Of a DNA stretch of 64,000 nt, positions 1 to 7,686 are shown piece by piece; the stretch's first letter is position 1; the number at the start of each line of letters is the position of its first letter. The position numbers were made by a program, and so were the translations under genes. The notes below the pieces were generated by a model that was given only the letters and a program-made list of their open reading frames with translations, was not told where the DNA came from and made no database searches. The DNA comes from Granulicella sp. GTDB taxonomy: Bacteria; Acidobacteriota; Terriglobia; Terriglobales; Acidobacteriaceae. Where the stretch lies: NCBI GenBank assembly GCA_027452215.1, contig DAIDGQ010000027.1, forward strand, positions 62,001 through 126,000, read 5' to 3'.

Positions 1-664
1 GGATGCTATGCTCGCGCGTCACACGTGAGTCGCCCTTGCAGGTGGCGCACGGCGTGCGGATGACGGAGCCTGTGCCGCTGCAGACGGGGCAAGTTCGAGC
101 GACGGCGAAGAAGCCCTGCTGCGACCGGATCTGGCCGCGGCCCCCGCACTGTTGGCAGGTCTCGGGCTGCTTACCGTTAGCGGAGCCGGTGCCACTGCAA
201 TCGTCGCAGGGCTCGGCGCGACGGATCTTGATCTCGCGTTCCACGCCAAAGACGGCCTCTTCGAACTCCAGCTTCATATCGAACTTGAGGTCGCGACCGC
301 GTTGCTGACGCGTAGCCCGGCGGTTGCCTCCGCCCATGTTGAACATCTCGCCGAACAGATCACCGAAGATGTCATTGAGATCGCCCTGGCCCTGGAACGG
401 ACTGCCACCGCCAAAGCCGCTAGACCCGTTAACCCCGGCATGACCGTAGCGGTCATAGGCCGCTCGCTTGTCAGGGTCGGAGAGGACCTGGTACGCCTCG
501 CTGCACTCCTTGAACTTCTCCTCGGCCTCAGGATTGTTCGGGTTGCGGTCAGGGTGGAACTGCATGGCGAGTTTGCGATACGCAGACTTGATTTCCACGT
601 CAGAGGCGTTGCGTTCGACGCTGAGGATTTCGTAGTAGTCAGTCTTCATCGTGGCTGTGGGCAT
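1..664 (-). CDS. dnaJ: Chaperone protein DnaJ (3' end cut by window edge)
   Basis: This is the Hsp40 co-chaperone that delivers unfolded clients to DnaK and stimulates its ATPase in the cytoplasm. About 221 N-terminal residues are visible. A J domain comes first, with HPD near residues 37-39 (MQFHPDRN). It is followed by a Gly/Phe-rich linker (GFGGGSPF). The zinc-finger region has [24 protein letters not shown] and a fourth CATCKGDS just before the edge, and the C-terminal substrate domain is missing. I chose the ATG at 664 because AGGAATCAGGA lies directly upstream. The in-frame ATG at 649, giving MKTDYYEIL, is the alternative and matches where most DnaJ proteins begin. The gene follows grpE on the same strand after a 174-bp gap that contains no dnaK. 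The family assignment is certain. Confidence 0.96.
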   Translation of the reverse strand, partial: MPTATMKTDYYEILSVERNASDVEIKSAYRKLAMQFHPDRNPNNPEAEEKFKECSEAYQVLSDPDKRAAYDRYGHAGVNGSSGFGGGSPFQGQGDLNDIFGDLFGEMFNMGGGNRRATRQQRGRDLKFDMKLEFEEAVFGVEREIKIRRAEPCDDCSGTGSANGKQPETCQQCGGRGQIRSQQGFFAVARTCPVCSGTGSVIRTPCATCKGDSRVTREHSI

Positions 665-838
665 TCCTGATTCCTGGTATGTGCGAATGACTCGATGGTC
701 GTTATTGTTCGGAGCTAAATCCCAACTCGTGATGCGTTCGTTTCACGCAGCCTCGAGTCCACTTCCAATCGGCAGGGATGTTGCTCATTCAACGGCTGCT
801 CATGCAATGGACCGCTGCTGATCCAGCGACATCCCTTG

Positions 839-1390
839 CTACTCACTCTTCTGCGCCGAATTGCTGGCGATGCGAACCAGAGCGGGGCGAAGCAGCTTGT
901 CGCGGAGCTTATACCCACGACGGATCTCTTCGAGGATCTGGTGGTCCGGATGCTCCAACGTTTCGATGCTCCCGAGGGCCTCATGGATTCGCGGGTCGAA
1001 CTGCGCACCAATGGCCTCCACCGGCTGCACGTTCAGGCCGCGCAGAGCTTCTTCCATCTGCTTCACGATCAACTGCACGCCGGTCCGGAGTTGCGCAACA
1101 TCGCCCGTTGAATTCAGGGCGAGCGCAAAGTTGTCGAGGACTCCGAGGAACGGCTCGACGGCAGACTGAACGGCATAGTCGCGAGCGTCCTGACGCTCCT
1201 TGATCTCCCGCTTGCGTGCGTTATCGAACTCGGCCTGGAGGCGAGCAAGCCGGTCGACCAGTTGATCGCGCTCACCCCGAAGCTGCTCAAGCTCCGCGTT
1301 GCTGTCCTGCGCTTCCATCCCGGCTTCGACGTCTACCTGCGCAGTCTCCGGTTCGTGAAGTTCGTTTTGTTCGATCTGTTCTGTGCTCAT
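839..1390 (-). CDS. grpE: Nucleotide exchange factor GrpE
   Basis: GrpE is the nucleotide exchange factor of DnaK: it releases ADP and client from the chaperone. The 183-residue protein has an acidic N-terminus, then a long coiled coil (about residues 30-80, rich in L/E/R, including QAEFDNARKREIKER), then the C-terminal beta-wing domain with GVQLIVKQMEEALRGL and FDPRIHEALGSIETLEHPDH. The start at 1390 is preferred because AGGA sits 7 nt upstream. An in-frame start at 1447 would add 19 basic residues and has no Shine-Dalgarno. The gene lies between hrcA and dnaJ on one strand, consistent with a HrcA-controlled stress operon. Confidence 0.94.
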   Translation of the reverse strand: MSTEQIEQNELHEPETAQVDVEAGMEAQDSNAELEQLRGERDQLVDRLARLQAEFDNARKREIKERQDARDYAVQSAVEPFLGVLDNFALALNSTGDVAQLRTGVQLIVKQMEEALRGLNVQPVEAIGAQFDPRIHEALGSIETLEHPDHQILEEIRRGYKLRDKLLRPALVRIASNSAQKSE

Positions 1391-1474
1391 AGTGTTTTCC
1401 TTTTGGCTACGCGACCAACGCGCGAAGCGGTCTTTGACGGTGGTCATGAATAAATCCAGTCTCTTTGCCGGCCG

Positions 1475-2560
1475 TTAGGGGGACAACGGCGCCATCTCGC
1501 CGCTGTCTATTCGATGCAGAAGCTGCGCAATGTATCCTACGGCGGATATGGCGCTCTCGTAATTCATGCGTTTGGGGCCAAGGATCGCGACCGTACTATC
1601 GCCGGAGATTTGCGCCGGGGCAGCGATGAGCACGAGCCCGGCCATACCAGGGTCCTGCTGCTCCAGGTCGAAGATCACGCGAACGGACTGCTCGGTGGTA
1701 TCGATGTAGGCGTTGAGCAACTCGATCAGCCGTTGCTTTTGCTCCAGCGCTGACAGCATGGCACGCAGGCGATCGCGGTCCGCAGGAAGGCCGATCAGGT
1801 TCGCTACTCCTTCGATGTAGACCGACTGCTGCTGCGCGGAACCAGCGGGAACGGTCCGAGACCACAGGTCAACCGCATCGGCAAGTTGCTGGTAGACGGC
1901 ACGCTCGTGGTCGATCCGGCGCGTCAGTTCGTTCCGCACCCTGTCGATGTTCCAGCCGCGGAAGTGCTCATTCAGGAAGTTGGCCGCCGTCTCGAGTTGC
2001 ACGGACGAAAGGTCCTGATCGAGCGCCAGGACGCGGTCGCGAACGATACCGCTTCGCGTGACAACCACGGCAAGGACGCGGCGCTGCGCCAGGCGGCTGA
2101 AATGGATGTGCTCCAGCAAGTCCGTGGACGCTGCCGCGCCAATAGCAAGCCCAACGCCGGAGGACAACGCAGCGAGGACGTGCGAGGTTCGTTCGAGCAG
2201 CGCAGACGTTCCCGCCAGGCCAGCGAAGCTGGTGTCGATCTTTGCATGGAGAGCTTCGCGATGCGTATGCGGTTCGATGCGTAGAGAGTTTGTGGTCGAA
2301 GTGGCTGCGCTCGTAAGCTGCCCAACGTAGAGGCGGAAGGCCTCGGCCGTGGGAATGCGCCCGGCGGAGGTGTGCGGCTGCTCCAGCAGCCCTGCGTCGG
2401 CGAGCTCGGCCATCTCATTGCGGATGGTGGCGGAGCTCATCGAGTTCGCGAACGCCGCCTGCGCCAGGGTTCCCGAGGAGATAGGCTCGCCGGTCGAGAT
2501 GTAGCTCTCGATGACCGCCGTGAGGATCTCGCGCTGCCGGGTTGTGATGGGTTTCGCCAC
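1475..2560 (-). CDS. hrcA: Heat-inducible transcription repressor HrcA
   Basis: HrcA is the repressor of class I heat-shock genes and normally binds CIRCE (TTAGCACTC-N9-GAGTGCTAA). The 361-residue protein opens with the winged-helix DNA-binding domain (TTRQREILTAVIESYISTGEPISSG split over residues 6-30; SSATIRNEMAELADAGLLEQPHTSAGRIP following) and continues with the GAF-like effector/dimerisation domain, ending in GPKRMNYESAISAVGYIAQLL. The length is typical of the family. The start codon is GTG and no strong ribosome site is visible. The gene heads the hrcA-grpE-dnaJ cluster. I see no canonical CIRCE in the 204 bp upstream; a different perfect inverted repeat lies there instead (2674-2712). 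Confidence 0.96.
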   Translation of the reverse strand: MAKPITTRQREILTAVIESYISTGEPISSGTLAQAAFANSMSSATIRNEMAELADAGLLEQPHTSAGRIPTAEAFRLYVGQLTSAATSTTNSLRIEPHTHREALHAKIDTSFAGLAGTSALLERTSHVLAALSSGVGLAIGAAASTDLLEHIHFSRLAQRRVLAVVVTRSGIVRDRVLALDQDLSSVQLETAANFLNEHFRGWNIDRVRNELTRRIDHERAVYQQLADAVDLWSRTVPAGSAQQQSVYIEGVANLIGLPADRDRLRAMLSALEQKQRLIELLNAYIDTTEQSVRVIFDLEQQDPGMAGLVLIAAPAQISGDSTVAILGPKRMNYESAISAVGYIAQLLHRIDSGEMAPLSP

Positions 2561-2673
2561 TAGATTGATTTTACGCGGGTCGTCAAGAGCAGAGGACCCT
2601 CCCTCCTATACTTTCGTGAGCAAGGCCCTGCGAAGAGAGGGAATAGGCCATAAATTACAGCGGCCTGGACCAC

Positions 2674-2712
2674 AAACTCCTGAGAAGAAAAGGTTTATCA
2701 TCTCAGGAGTTT
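2674..2712. promoter_or_regulatory. Perfect 12-bp inverted repeat between mrp and hrcA
   Basis: AAACTCCTGAGA (2674-2685) and TCTCAGGAGTTT (2701-2712) are perfect reverse complements separated by 15 bp. The element lies downstream of the mrp stop and 114 bp upstream of the hrcA GTG. It is either a factor-independent terminator of mrp (there is no T-run to support this) or an operator controlling hrcA-grpE-dnaJ. Its sequence does not match CIRCE. Confidence 0.5.
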
Positions 2713-2764
2713 GCGGTAGGAATGCTCTCTTCGGGGTTGAAACGACCCCACCCGTGACGCCCCG

Positions 2765-3598
2765 TTAGTTGATTTCGAGGACGACTTCCGCCTTGGCGGC
2801 GATCTCCTTGCAGCGTCCAATTACCTTCTCGGCGATAGCGGCAAACTCTTTTCCGCGAGCGGTTGCGTCGCCGGCGAGGGCCGCCGGAAGGCCGCGGTCT
2901 CCACCCTCGCGAACCTGCGGGTCAAGGTCGACCGAGCCGAGGAAGGGAAGGTTGTACTGCTTCGCCGTCTGCTGCGTCGCTCCAGCTCCGAACACGTCGA
3001 TCACAGTACCGTCCGGGAGGGTCATCTGCGACATATTCTCGACCAGCCCAAGGACTTCGACGTTGACCTGGTGGAACATCTCGAGAGCCTTGCGAGCGTC
3101 CTGCAGCGCTACGGACGAACCCGTCGACACGACGACCGCGCCCGTGAGAGGTACGGTCTGGACCAGCGAGATAACGACGTCGCCCGTGCCCGGAGGAAGG
3201 TCAACCACCAGGTAATCCAGCTCCCCCCACGCGACCTGTTGCAGGAACTGCTTGATGATCTGGTGGAGCATTGGACCACGCATCACCATGGGCTTATCTC
3301 CGGGAGAGATGAGGCCGATAGAGATGAACTTGACGCCGTGAGCGACGAGCGGCTCGATCTGATTGCCGTCGAGAATATTGGGCTGACGCGTCGCTCCGAG
3401 CATGGTCGGAACATTGGGGCCATAAATGTCGGCGTCGATCAGGCCGACCCGGTGGCCGAGCTTGGCGAGCGAGACCGCGAGGTTCACGGCTACGGTCGTC
3501 TTGCCCACTCCTCCTTTGCCGGAGCCAACGGCGATGATGTGCTGAATCCCGGGTAGAGCTTGCGGGCCTTGCGGGGTGGGTGCGTGCGAGTGGGACAT
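2765..3598 (-). CDS. mrp: Mrp/ApbC-type Fe-S cluster carrier ATPase
   Basis: This is a P-loop ATPase of the Mrp/NBP35/ApbC group, which carries and transfers [4Fe-4S] clusters in the cytoplasm. The 277-residue protein has the deviant Walker A GSGKGGVGKTTVAVNLA near residues 26-42, a Walker-A' aspartate stretch (LIDADIYGPN), switch motif LDYLVVDLPPGTGD, and the VENMS segment typical of Mrp. Many Mrp proteins carry an N-terminal MIP18/DUF59 domain and a CxxC near the C-terminus. Here the N-terminal domain is absent and I see no CxxC, so cluster binding may be altered. The ATG at 3598 is the only reasonable start. Confidence 0.9.
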   Translation of the reverse strand: MSHSHAPTPQGPQALPGIQHIIAVGSGKGGVGKTTVAVNLAVSLAKLGHRVGLIDADIYGPNVPTMLGATRQPNILDGNQIEPLVAHGVKFISIGLISPGDKPMVMRGPMLHQIIKQFLQQVAWGELDYLVVDLPPGTGDVVISLVQTVPLTGAVVVSTGSSVALQDARKALEMFHQVNVEVLGLVENMSQMTLPDGTVIDVFGAGATQQTAKQYNLPFLGSVDLDPQVREGGDRGLPAALAGDATARGKEFAAIAEKVIGRCKEIAAKAEVVLEIN

Positions 3599-3615
3599 GG
3601 AAGCCTCTTAAAGAT

Positions 3616-3733
3616 CAGGGATTAGGGATTAGGGACTAAGGACTAAGGACAATGGATGAGGAGTCGGGGTCTGGTTGAGGTTTCATCTCTGCAATCATGA
3701 GCCTAATCCCTGTTCCCTAATCCCTAATCCCTG
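3616..3733. repeat. Long inverted repeat built from GGGATTA-type units
   Basis: The left arm (3616-3635) starts CAGGGATTAGGGATTAGGGA. The right arm (3714-3733) is its exact reverse complement, a perfect 20-bp match with 78 bp between. The left arm continues as two ACTAAGG units, and the right arm is preceded by another CCTAATCCC copy at 3702-3710. The element lies between the thioesterase stop and the mrp start, both minus strand, so transcripts could form a large stem-loop here. It looks like a dispersed intergenic repeat rather than a gene. Confidence 0.7.
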
Positions 3734-3735
3734 TT

Positions 3736-4257
3736 TTACAGATGCCATTCCGGAGCAAGTGAGGCGCGGAGTTCCTTCTTGCGAAGAACTTCTGGAAAGC
3801 GCATCTCTCTGCGGCGGCCGGCATCTTCGTAGCGACGAATCTGGTGAGCGGTTTCGGGTACGACCTGCGGGACTTCAATCCTCTGGCCCGACGAATCGAC
3901 CGCGACGAACGTCAGATATGCGGACGAGACGTGGCGAAGTTTCTGCTCGCGTACGTCTTCCACCATCGCCTTGACGCCTACCTCCATGGAAGTTCGGAAG
4001 GCTCGATTAACGCTGGACTTGAGGATGAGCAGGTCGCCGACTTTGACCGGTGCTACGAAGTCGAGATGATCCATCGACGCGGTCACCGTGAAGGCTCGTG
4101 CGTGGCGGCTGGCGGCCATGGCTCCCACAAGATCGATGAACTGCATCAGGCGCCCGCCGAAGAGGTTGCCCAGTGCGTTTGAGTCGGCGGGGAAGATGAT
4201 CTCACTGCGCTCGGACTGGGAGGCACTGACGGGGCTCGTTTGCGGCGTTTCACTCAT
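3736..4257 (-). CDS. Acyl-CoA thioesterase (hotdog fold)
   Basis: The product hydrolyses acyl-CoA thioesters. The 173-residue protein has the YciA/BFIT-type hotdog signature: an N-terminal IIFPADSNALGNLFGGRL followed by the long helix (MQFIDLVGAMAASRHA), then VTASMDHLDFVAPVKVGDLL and a sheet ending in SSAYLTFVAVD. The Asn in the ALGNLFGG loop and the Asp of FIDL correspond to conserved catalytic or substrate-contact positions of the family. I start at the ATG at 4257 (MSETPQTS). The reading frame extends upstream to 4338, but that part would overlap the divergent TPR gene and has no family similarity. The C-terminal tail is arginine-rich. The acyl chain specificity is unknown. Confidence 0.88.
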   Translation of the reverse strand: MSETPQTSPVSASQSERSEIIFPADSNALGNLFGGRLMQFIDLVGAMAASRHARAFTVTASMDHLDFVAPVKVGDLLILKSSVNRAFRTSMEVGVKAMVEDVREQKLRHVSSAYLTFVAVDSSGQRIEVPQVVPETAHQIRRYEDAGRRREMRFPEVLRKKELRASLAPEWHL

Positions 4258-4330
4258 CCTTCCATTGTAACGGCGCTCCCGGAATAGGGTCGGCCTTGCA
4301 TCGGCCGAGTGCGGACGGCATCCTAGAGAC

Positions 4331-4639
4331 ATGGACAAGATTGGAATGCTTACAGGAATTTTGCAGCAGAACCCGAAGGACTCGTTTGCTCGCTATGGCT
4401 TGGCGATGGCATACGCCGCAGAGGGAAAGACGGACGAGGCGCTGCGCGAGTTTGCGACCACGACAGACTACAATCCGGACTATGTGCCTGCCTACCAGAT
4501 GTCAGCTCAGACGCTCATCAAAGCAGGAAGGATCGACGAGGCTCGCACGCGATTGCAGGAGGGTCTCGCCGCGTGCAATCGCACGGGCAACGCCCACGCC
4601 GCAAGCGAAATGCAGGGCATGGTGGACGAGATTTCGTAG
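4331..4639 (+). CDS. Small tetratricopeptide-repeat protein
   Basis: This is a 102-residue soluble protein made almost entirely of TPR-like helical pairs: PKDSFARYGLAMAYAAEGKT, then a second repeat (NPDYVPAYQMSAQTLIKAGRIDEA, residues about 48-71) and a partial third ending in EMQGMVDEIS. The Trp/Leu-Gly-Tyr-Ala-Pro pattern of TPRs is clear. Such proteins are protein-interaction scaffolds, and nothing here indicates the partner. It is divergent from the thioesterase and convergent with ribE, leaving only 18 bp to the ribE stop. There is no signal peptide. Confidence 0.8.
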   Translation: MDKIGMLTGILQQNPKDSFARYGLAMAYAAEGKTDEALREFATTTDYNPDYVPAYQMSAQTLIKAGRIDEARTRLQEGLAACNRTGNAHAASEMQGMVDEIS

Positions 4640-4657
4640 TCGCTCGTTCCCCAGGAA

Positions 4658-5311
4658 TCAGTAGCCGTTGGCCAGGAGATACGCAGGCGTCAGCCAGTCT
4701 CCCTGCGAAGCGGAGCGCTGGGCTGCTGCGTACTTCGCAAGGACATCGGTCTCGATGTTGACGGGCGATCCGGGCGCAAGCGTGTGCAGATTGGTGGATT
4801 TGTACGTGTGCGGAATGATCGCAATCTCGATGCGAGGAAAGTCAACTCGCGCGACTGTGAGCGAGATGCCGTCTATGGTGATCGAGCCTTGCGAAATAAT
4901 CTGCTGCGAAAGCTGCTGCGGCAGTTCCAGCGTCAGACGCCAGTCCGTGCTATCGAGATCGCGCTGCAGCGGCAGCAGTGAGACCACGGTGCCGGTCGCG
5001 TCGACGTGGCCCTGCACTACGTGTCCGCCGAGTGGCGAGCCCGCAGGAGTCGGGAGCTCGAGGTTGACCGTCGCACCTGCGGCGAGCGAGTCGAGCGTGG
5101 TGCGCTCAAGAGTTTCGGAGGCCAGGTCGGCAGCGAACTGGTCTGGGTCCGCGACCGGAATCGCCGTGAGGCAGACGCCGTTCACGGCAATGCTGTCGCC
5201 GGTACGCCATCGGCCTGCGAGCGCAGGCGCGGCGAGGACAAGGCGGGCCGCTCCCGAGGTCGGAGTGAGCGAGACGACGGTGCCGGTAGTTTCAATGAGG
5301 CCGGTAAACAT
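4658..5311 (-). CDS. ribE: Riboflavin synthase, alpha chain
   Basis: Riboflavin synthase dismutates two molecules of 6,7-dimethyl-8-ribityllumazine to riboflavin and the pyrimidinedione, the last step of riboflavin synthesis. The 217-residue protein begins with the invariant MFTGLIE and contains two tandem lumazine-binding beta-barrel repeats: the first with GDSIAVNGVCLTA, the second with GHVVQGHVDATG and GSITIDGISLTVA. The length is standard. It lies 32 bp downstream of ribD on the same strand, after ftsY, so ftsY-ribD-ribE is probably one transcript. I see no FMN riboswitch upstream of this group. Confidence 0.97.
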   Translation of the reverse strand: MFTGLIETTGTVVSLTPTSGAARLVLAAPALAGRWRTGDSIAVNGVCLTAIPVADPDQFAADLASETLERTTLDSLAAGATVNLELPTPAGSPLGGHVVQGHVDATGTVVSLLPLQRDLDSTDWRLTLELPQQLSQQIISQGSITIDGISLTVARVDFPRIEIAIIPHTYKSTNLHTLAPGSPVNIETDVLAKYAAAQRSASQGDWLTPAYLLANGY

Positions 5312-5343
5312 AACTACAGGGTACAGGGTTCAACGTCCGTCGT

Positions 5344-6522
5344 TCACGGAATGGTGGTCCACGGGTCGTGCAGGTAGCCCGTGACGCGTACGTCTTCGGC
5401 ATTGGGCGTAATGTCGGAGGGGAAGCTCGTGTGGGTAGCGTGCGTAAGCCGTTGCTGCAGCGAGTAGGGCGAGTCGTAGCCAGCGGCGAAGGGAATACCA
5501 TCGACGCCCAGTTCGCGCTCGGCATAGTAGAGGACCAGCTTGTCGACGAGATCTGCGCGCAGCAGGCTGGCGTTCAGCGAGGAGCCGGCTTCGACCAGGA
5601 CGCTCAGGATATTTCGCTCGGCGAGCGCGTTGAGCGCCGCGGCAAGTTCCAGGTGACCATAGCCGTCACTCGGGATGCGGAGCACCTCCGCGTTCCGCGC
5701 GCGAAGAGCGGACTCGCGGTCTGCTGGGGCGTCAGAGGAACAGAGAATGAGGAGGTCCTTCGCCGCGCTGGTGACGAGCCCAGAATCGAGTGGCGTGCGT
5801 AGCTCGCTGTCGAGCACGACGCGCAGCAGAGCGCGGCGGCGAGGCAGCCCAGTGCGGTCAGTGAGCGAAGGGTTGTCTGCAAGAACCGTGCCGATGCCCG
5901 TGAGGATGGCATCGGAGCCATGGCGAAGATGTTGCGCATTCGCGCGGGCCGCTGTGCCGGTGACCCAGTGCGGCGCGGTGGCGGTGCGGCTGGCAGGCGG
6001 CGGTGCTAGCATTCCGTCGACGGAGAGCGCCGCCTTGAGCGTGACGAAGGGACGGTGGTGCTGAATGAAGTGAGCGAACGCGTCGTTGAGCCGGCGACCT
6101 TGCTGAGCAAGCGGCGATTGCGGCGCGGCCACCGCGACGTCGATGTTGGCGGCGCGCAGTTTGGCAAGGCCCGCGCCGCTCACCAGTGGGTTGGGATCGA
6201 CGGTGGCGACGACGCAGCGCGCGATGCCGGCCGCGATCAGCGCGTCAGCACACGGGCCCGTGCGGCCGTGGTGCGAGCACGGCTCGAGCGTAACGTAGGC
6301 CGTGGCTCCGCTAACCTTGTGTCCCAGCGCGGCAGCTTGCTTCAGGGCCGCGATCTCGGCGTGGTCGCGTGCATCGTAGAGGTGTGCTCCTTCGCCGACG
6401 ATCGTCTCGCCCCTGGCCAGGACGCAGCCCACCGTCGGGTTCGGAGAGGCGAGGCCAGCAGCATCGCACGCGAGATCGAGTGCCCGCGCGAGGTATCGAT
6501 CGTCTTGCGGTGTGAGCGGCAT
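5344..6522 (-). CDS. ribD: Bifunctional riboflavin biosynthesis protein RibD
   Basis: RibD deaminates the pyrimidine product of GTP cyclohydrolase II and then reduces its ribosyl side chain using NADPH. The N-terminal zinc deaminase domain carries HAE (DARDHAEIAALKQA) and the zinc motif PCSHHGRTGPC. The C-terminal reductase domain follows (VTLKAALSVDGMLA, then a Rossmann-like segment with LVEAGSSLNASLL). The 392-residue length matches the bifunctional enzyme. I place the start at the ATG at 6522. A TTG two codons upstream (6528) is possible, and neither has a good ribosome site. The gene is 33 bp downstream of ftsY. Confidence 0.96.
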   Translation of the reverse strand: MPLTPQDDRYLARALDLACDAAGLASPNPTVGCVLARGETIVGEGAHLYDARDHAEIAALKQAAALGHKVSGATAYVTLEPCSHHGRTGPCADALIAAGIARCVVATVDPNPLVSGAGLAKLRAANIDVAVAAPQSPLAQQGRRLNDAFAHFIQHHRPFVTLKAALSVDGMLAPPPASRTATAPHWVTGTAARANAQHLRHGSDAILTGIGTVLADNPSLTDRTGLPRRRALLRVVLDSELRTPLDSGLVTSAAKDLLILCSSDAPADRESALRARNAEVLRIPSDGYGHLELAAALNALAERNILSVLVEAGSSLNASLLRADLVDKLVLYYAERELGVDGIPFAAGYDSPYSLQQRLTHATHTSFPSDITPNAEDVRVTGYLHDPWTTIP

Positions 6523-6555
6523 ACACAATCAGAATAGTCGCTGGCCAGTAGATGC

Positions 6556-7551
6556 CTAGTCGATGAGGGAGTTGACAAAGGAAGCCGGGTCGAACGGAAG
6601 GATGTCTTCCAGCTTCTCCCCGACTCCGGCGAAGCGAACAGGGAGGCCGAGTTCATGCGCAATGGCCACGACGATTCCGCCCTTCGCGCTGCCGTCGAGC
6701 TTGGTGAGGACGATACCCGTCACATGCGCCGCTTCGGTGAAGAGGCGCGCCTGCTGTAGCCCATTCTGTCCCGTAGTCGCGTCGATCACCAACAGCGTCT
6801 GATGCGGAGACCCCGGCACCAGGCGCTCCGCAGTGCGGCGCATCTTGTCGAGCTCCTGCATGAGGTCGGACTTCGTATGCAGACGCCCCGCCGTGTCGAC
6901 CAGGAGCACATCGATCGATCGAGCCTTGGCCGCGGTGAGCGCGTCGAAGAGAGCTGCCGAAGGGTCGCCTCCCTGGCGAGTCTTGATCAGGTCGACGCTG
7001 GACCGCTGCGCCCAGACCTCCAACTGCTCAATGGCTGCGGCGCGAAACGTGTCGGCTGCACACAGTAGAACAGTATGTCCCTCGCGACGGTAGAGTGCTG
7101 CAAGCTTGCCGCTGGTCGTGGTCTTGCCAGTGCCATTCACGCCGACCATCATGATGACCTCTGGCGGAGCTGTCGGGTGTGTGACAGGCTTGTCGACCGA
7201 ACTCAGGATGCGGAGGATCTCAGCCTTGAGGAGCGTCTTGAGTTCTGCTCCATCAGAGATTCCGTGGCGCAGGGCGCGGTCGCGCAGGTTCGTGATGATC
7301 TCGTTGGTGGTGGCCGATCCAATATCACAGGCGAGCAGCGCGAGCTCGAGGTCGTCGAGGGACGCAACATCAACTTCGCGAGTAAGCGCGACCACCGACG
7401 AGAGGGAATTGGACAGCGACTCGCGGGTGCGAGTCACCGCCTGCTTCATGCGGTCGAACAGGCCGCGCGGCGGGTTGCCCCTGGGCTCAGCCTGCTGGTG
7501 TTCAGGGTCGGGTGCTGGATTATCGCGCTTGCCGAAGATTGAAAAGGCCAT
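6556..7551 (-). CDS. ftsY: Signal recognition particle receptor FtsY
   Basis: FtsY is the SRP-receptor GTPase that docks ribosome-nascent-chain-SRP complexes at the membrane. The 331-residue protein is mostly the NG domain: P-loop GVNGTGKTTTSGKLAAL, DTFRAAAIEQLE, LLVDTAGRLHTKSDLM, VLTKLDGSAKGG and the C-terminal GVGEKLEDILPFDPASFV. The long acidic A domain of E. coli FtsY is reduced here to about 30 residues, as in many non-proteobacterial FtsY proteins. It is the first gene of the ftsY-ribD-ribE set. Confidence 0.97.
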   Translation of the reverse strand: MAFSIFGKRDNPAPDPEHQQAEPRGNPPRGLFDRMKQAVTRTRESLSNSLSSVVALTREVDVASLDDLELALLACDIGSATTNEIITNLRDRALRHGISDGAELKTLLKAEILRILSSVDKPVTHPTAPPEVIMMVGVNGTGKTTTSGKLAALYRREGHTVLLCAADTFRAAAIEQLEVWAQRSSVDLIKTRQGGDPSAALFDALTAAKARSIDVLLVDTAGRLHTKSDLMQELDKMRRTAERLVPGSPHQTLLVIDATTGQNGLQQARLFTEAAHVTGIVLTKLDGSAKGGIVVAIAHELGLPVRFAGVGEKLEDILPFDPASFVNSLID

Positions 7552-7686
7552 CGCTTATTAGTTTAGCGGATGGATTCGTCAGCGCCCGGGTACGCTTGCG
7601 CAGTAGACGCTGAGCCTGCACCGGCTGGCTCGTAGCTTCCGTAAACCATCTTTCCCGACAGCCACGCTACCTAGCCGTGCACCTGC

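Noticed and set aside
2561-2764. CIRCE operator upstream of hrcA
   Set aside because: No TTAGCACTC/GAGTGCTAA pair, even with two mismatches, could be found by eye.
7552-7686. FMN riboswitch for ftsY-ribD-ribE
   Set aside because: The conserved AGGGGCGGGG-type blocks are absent.
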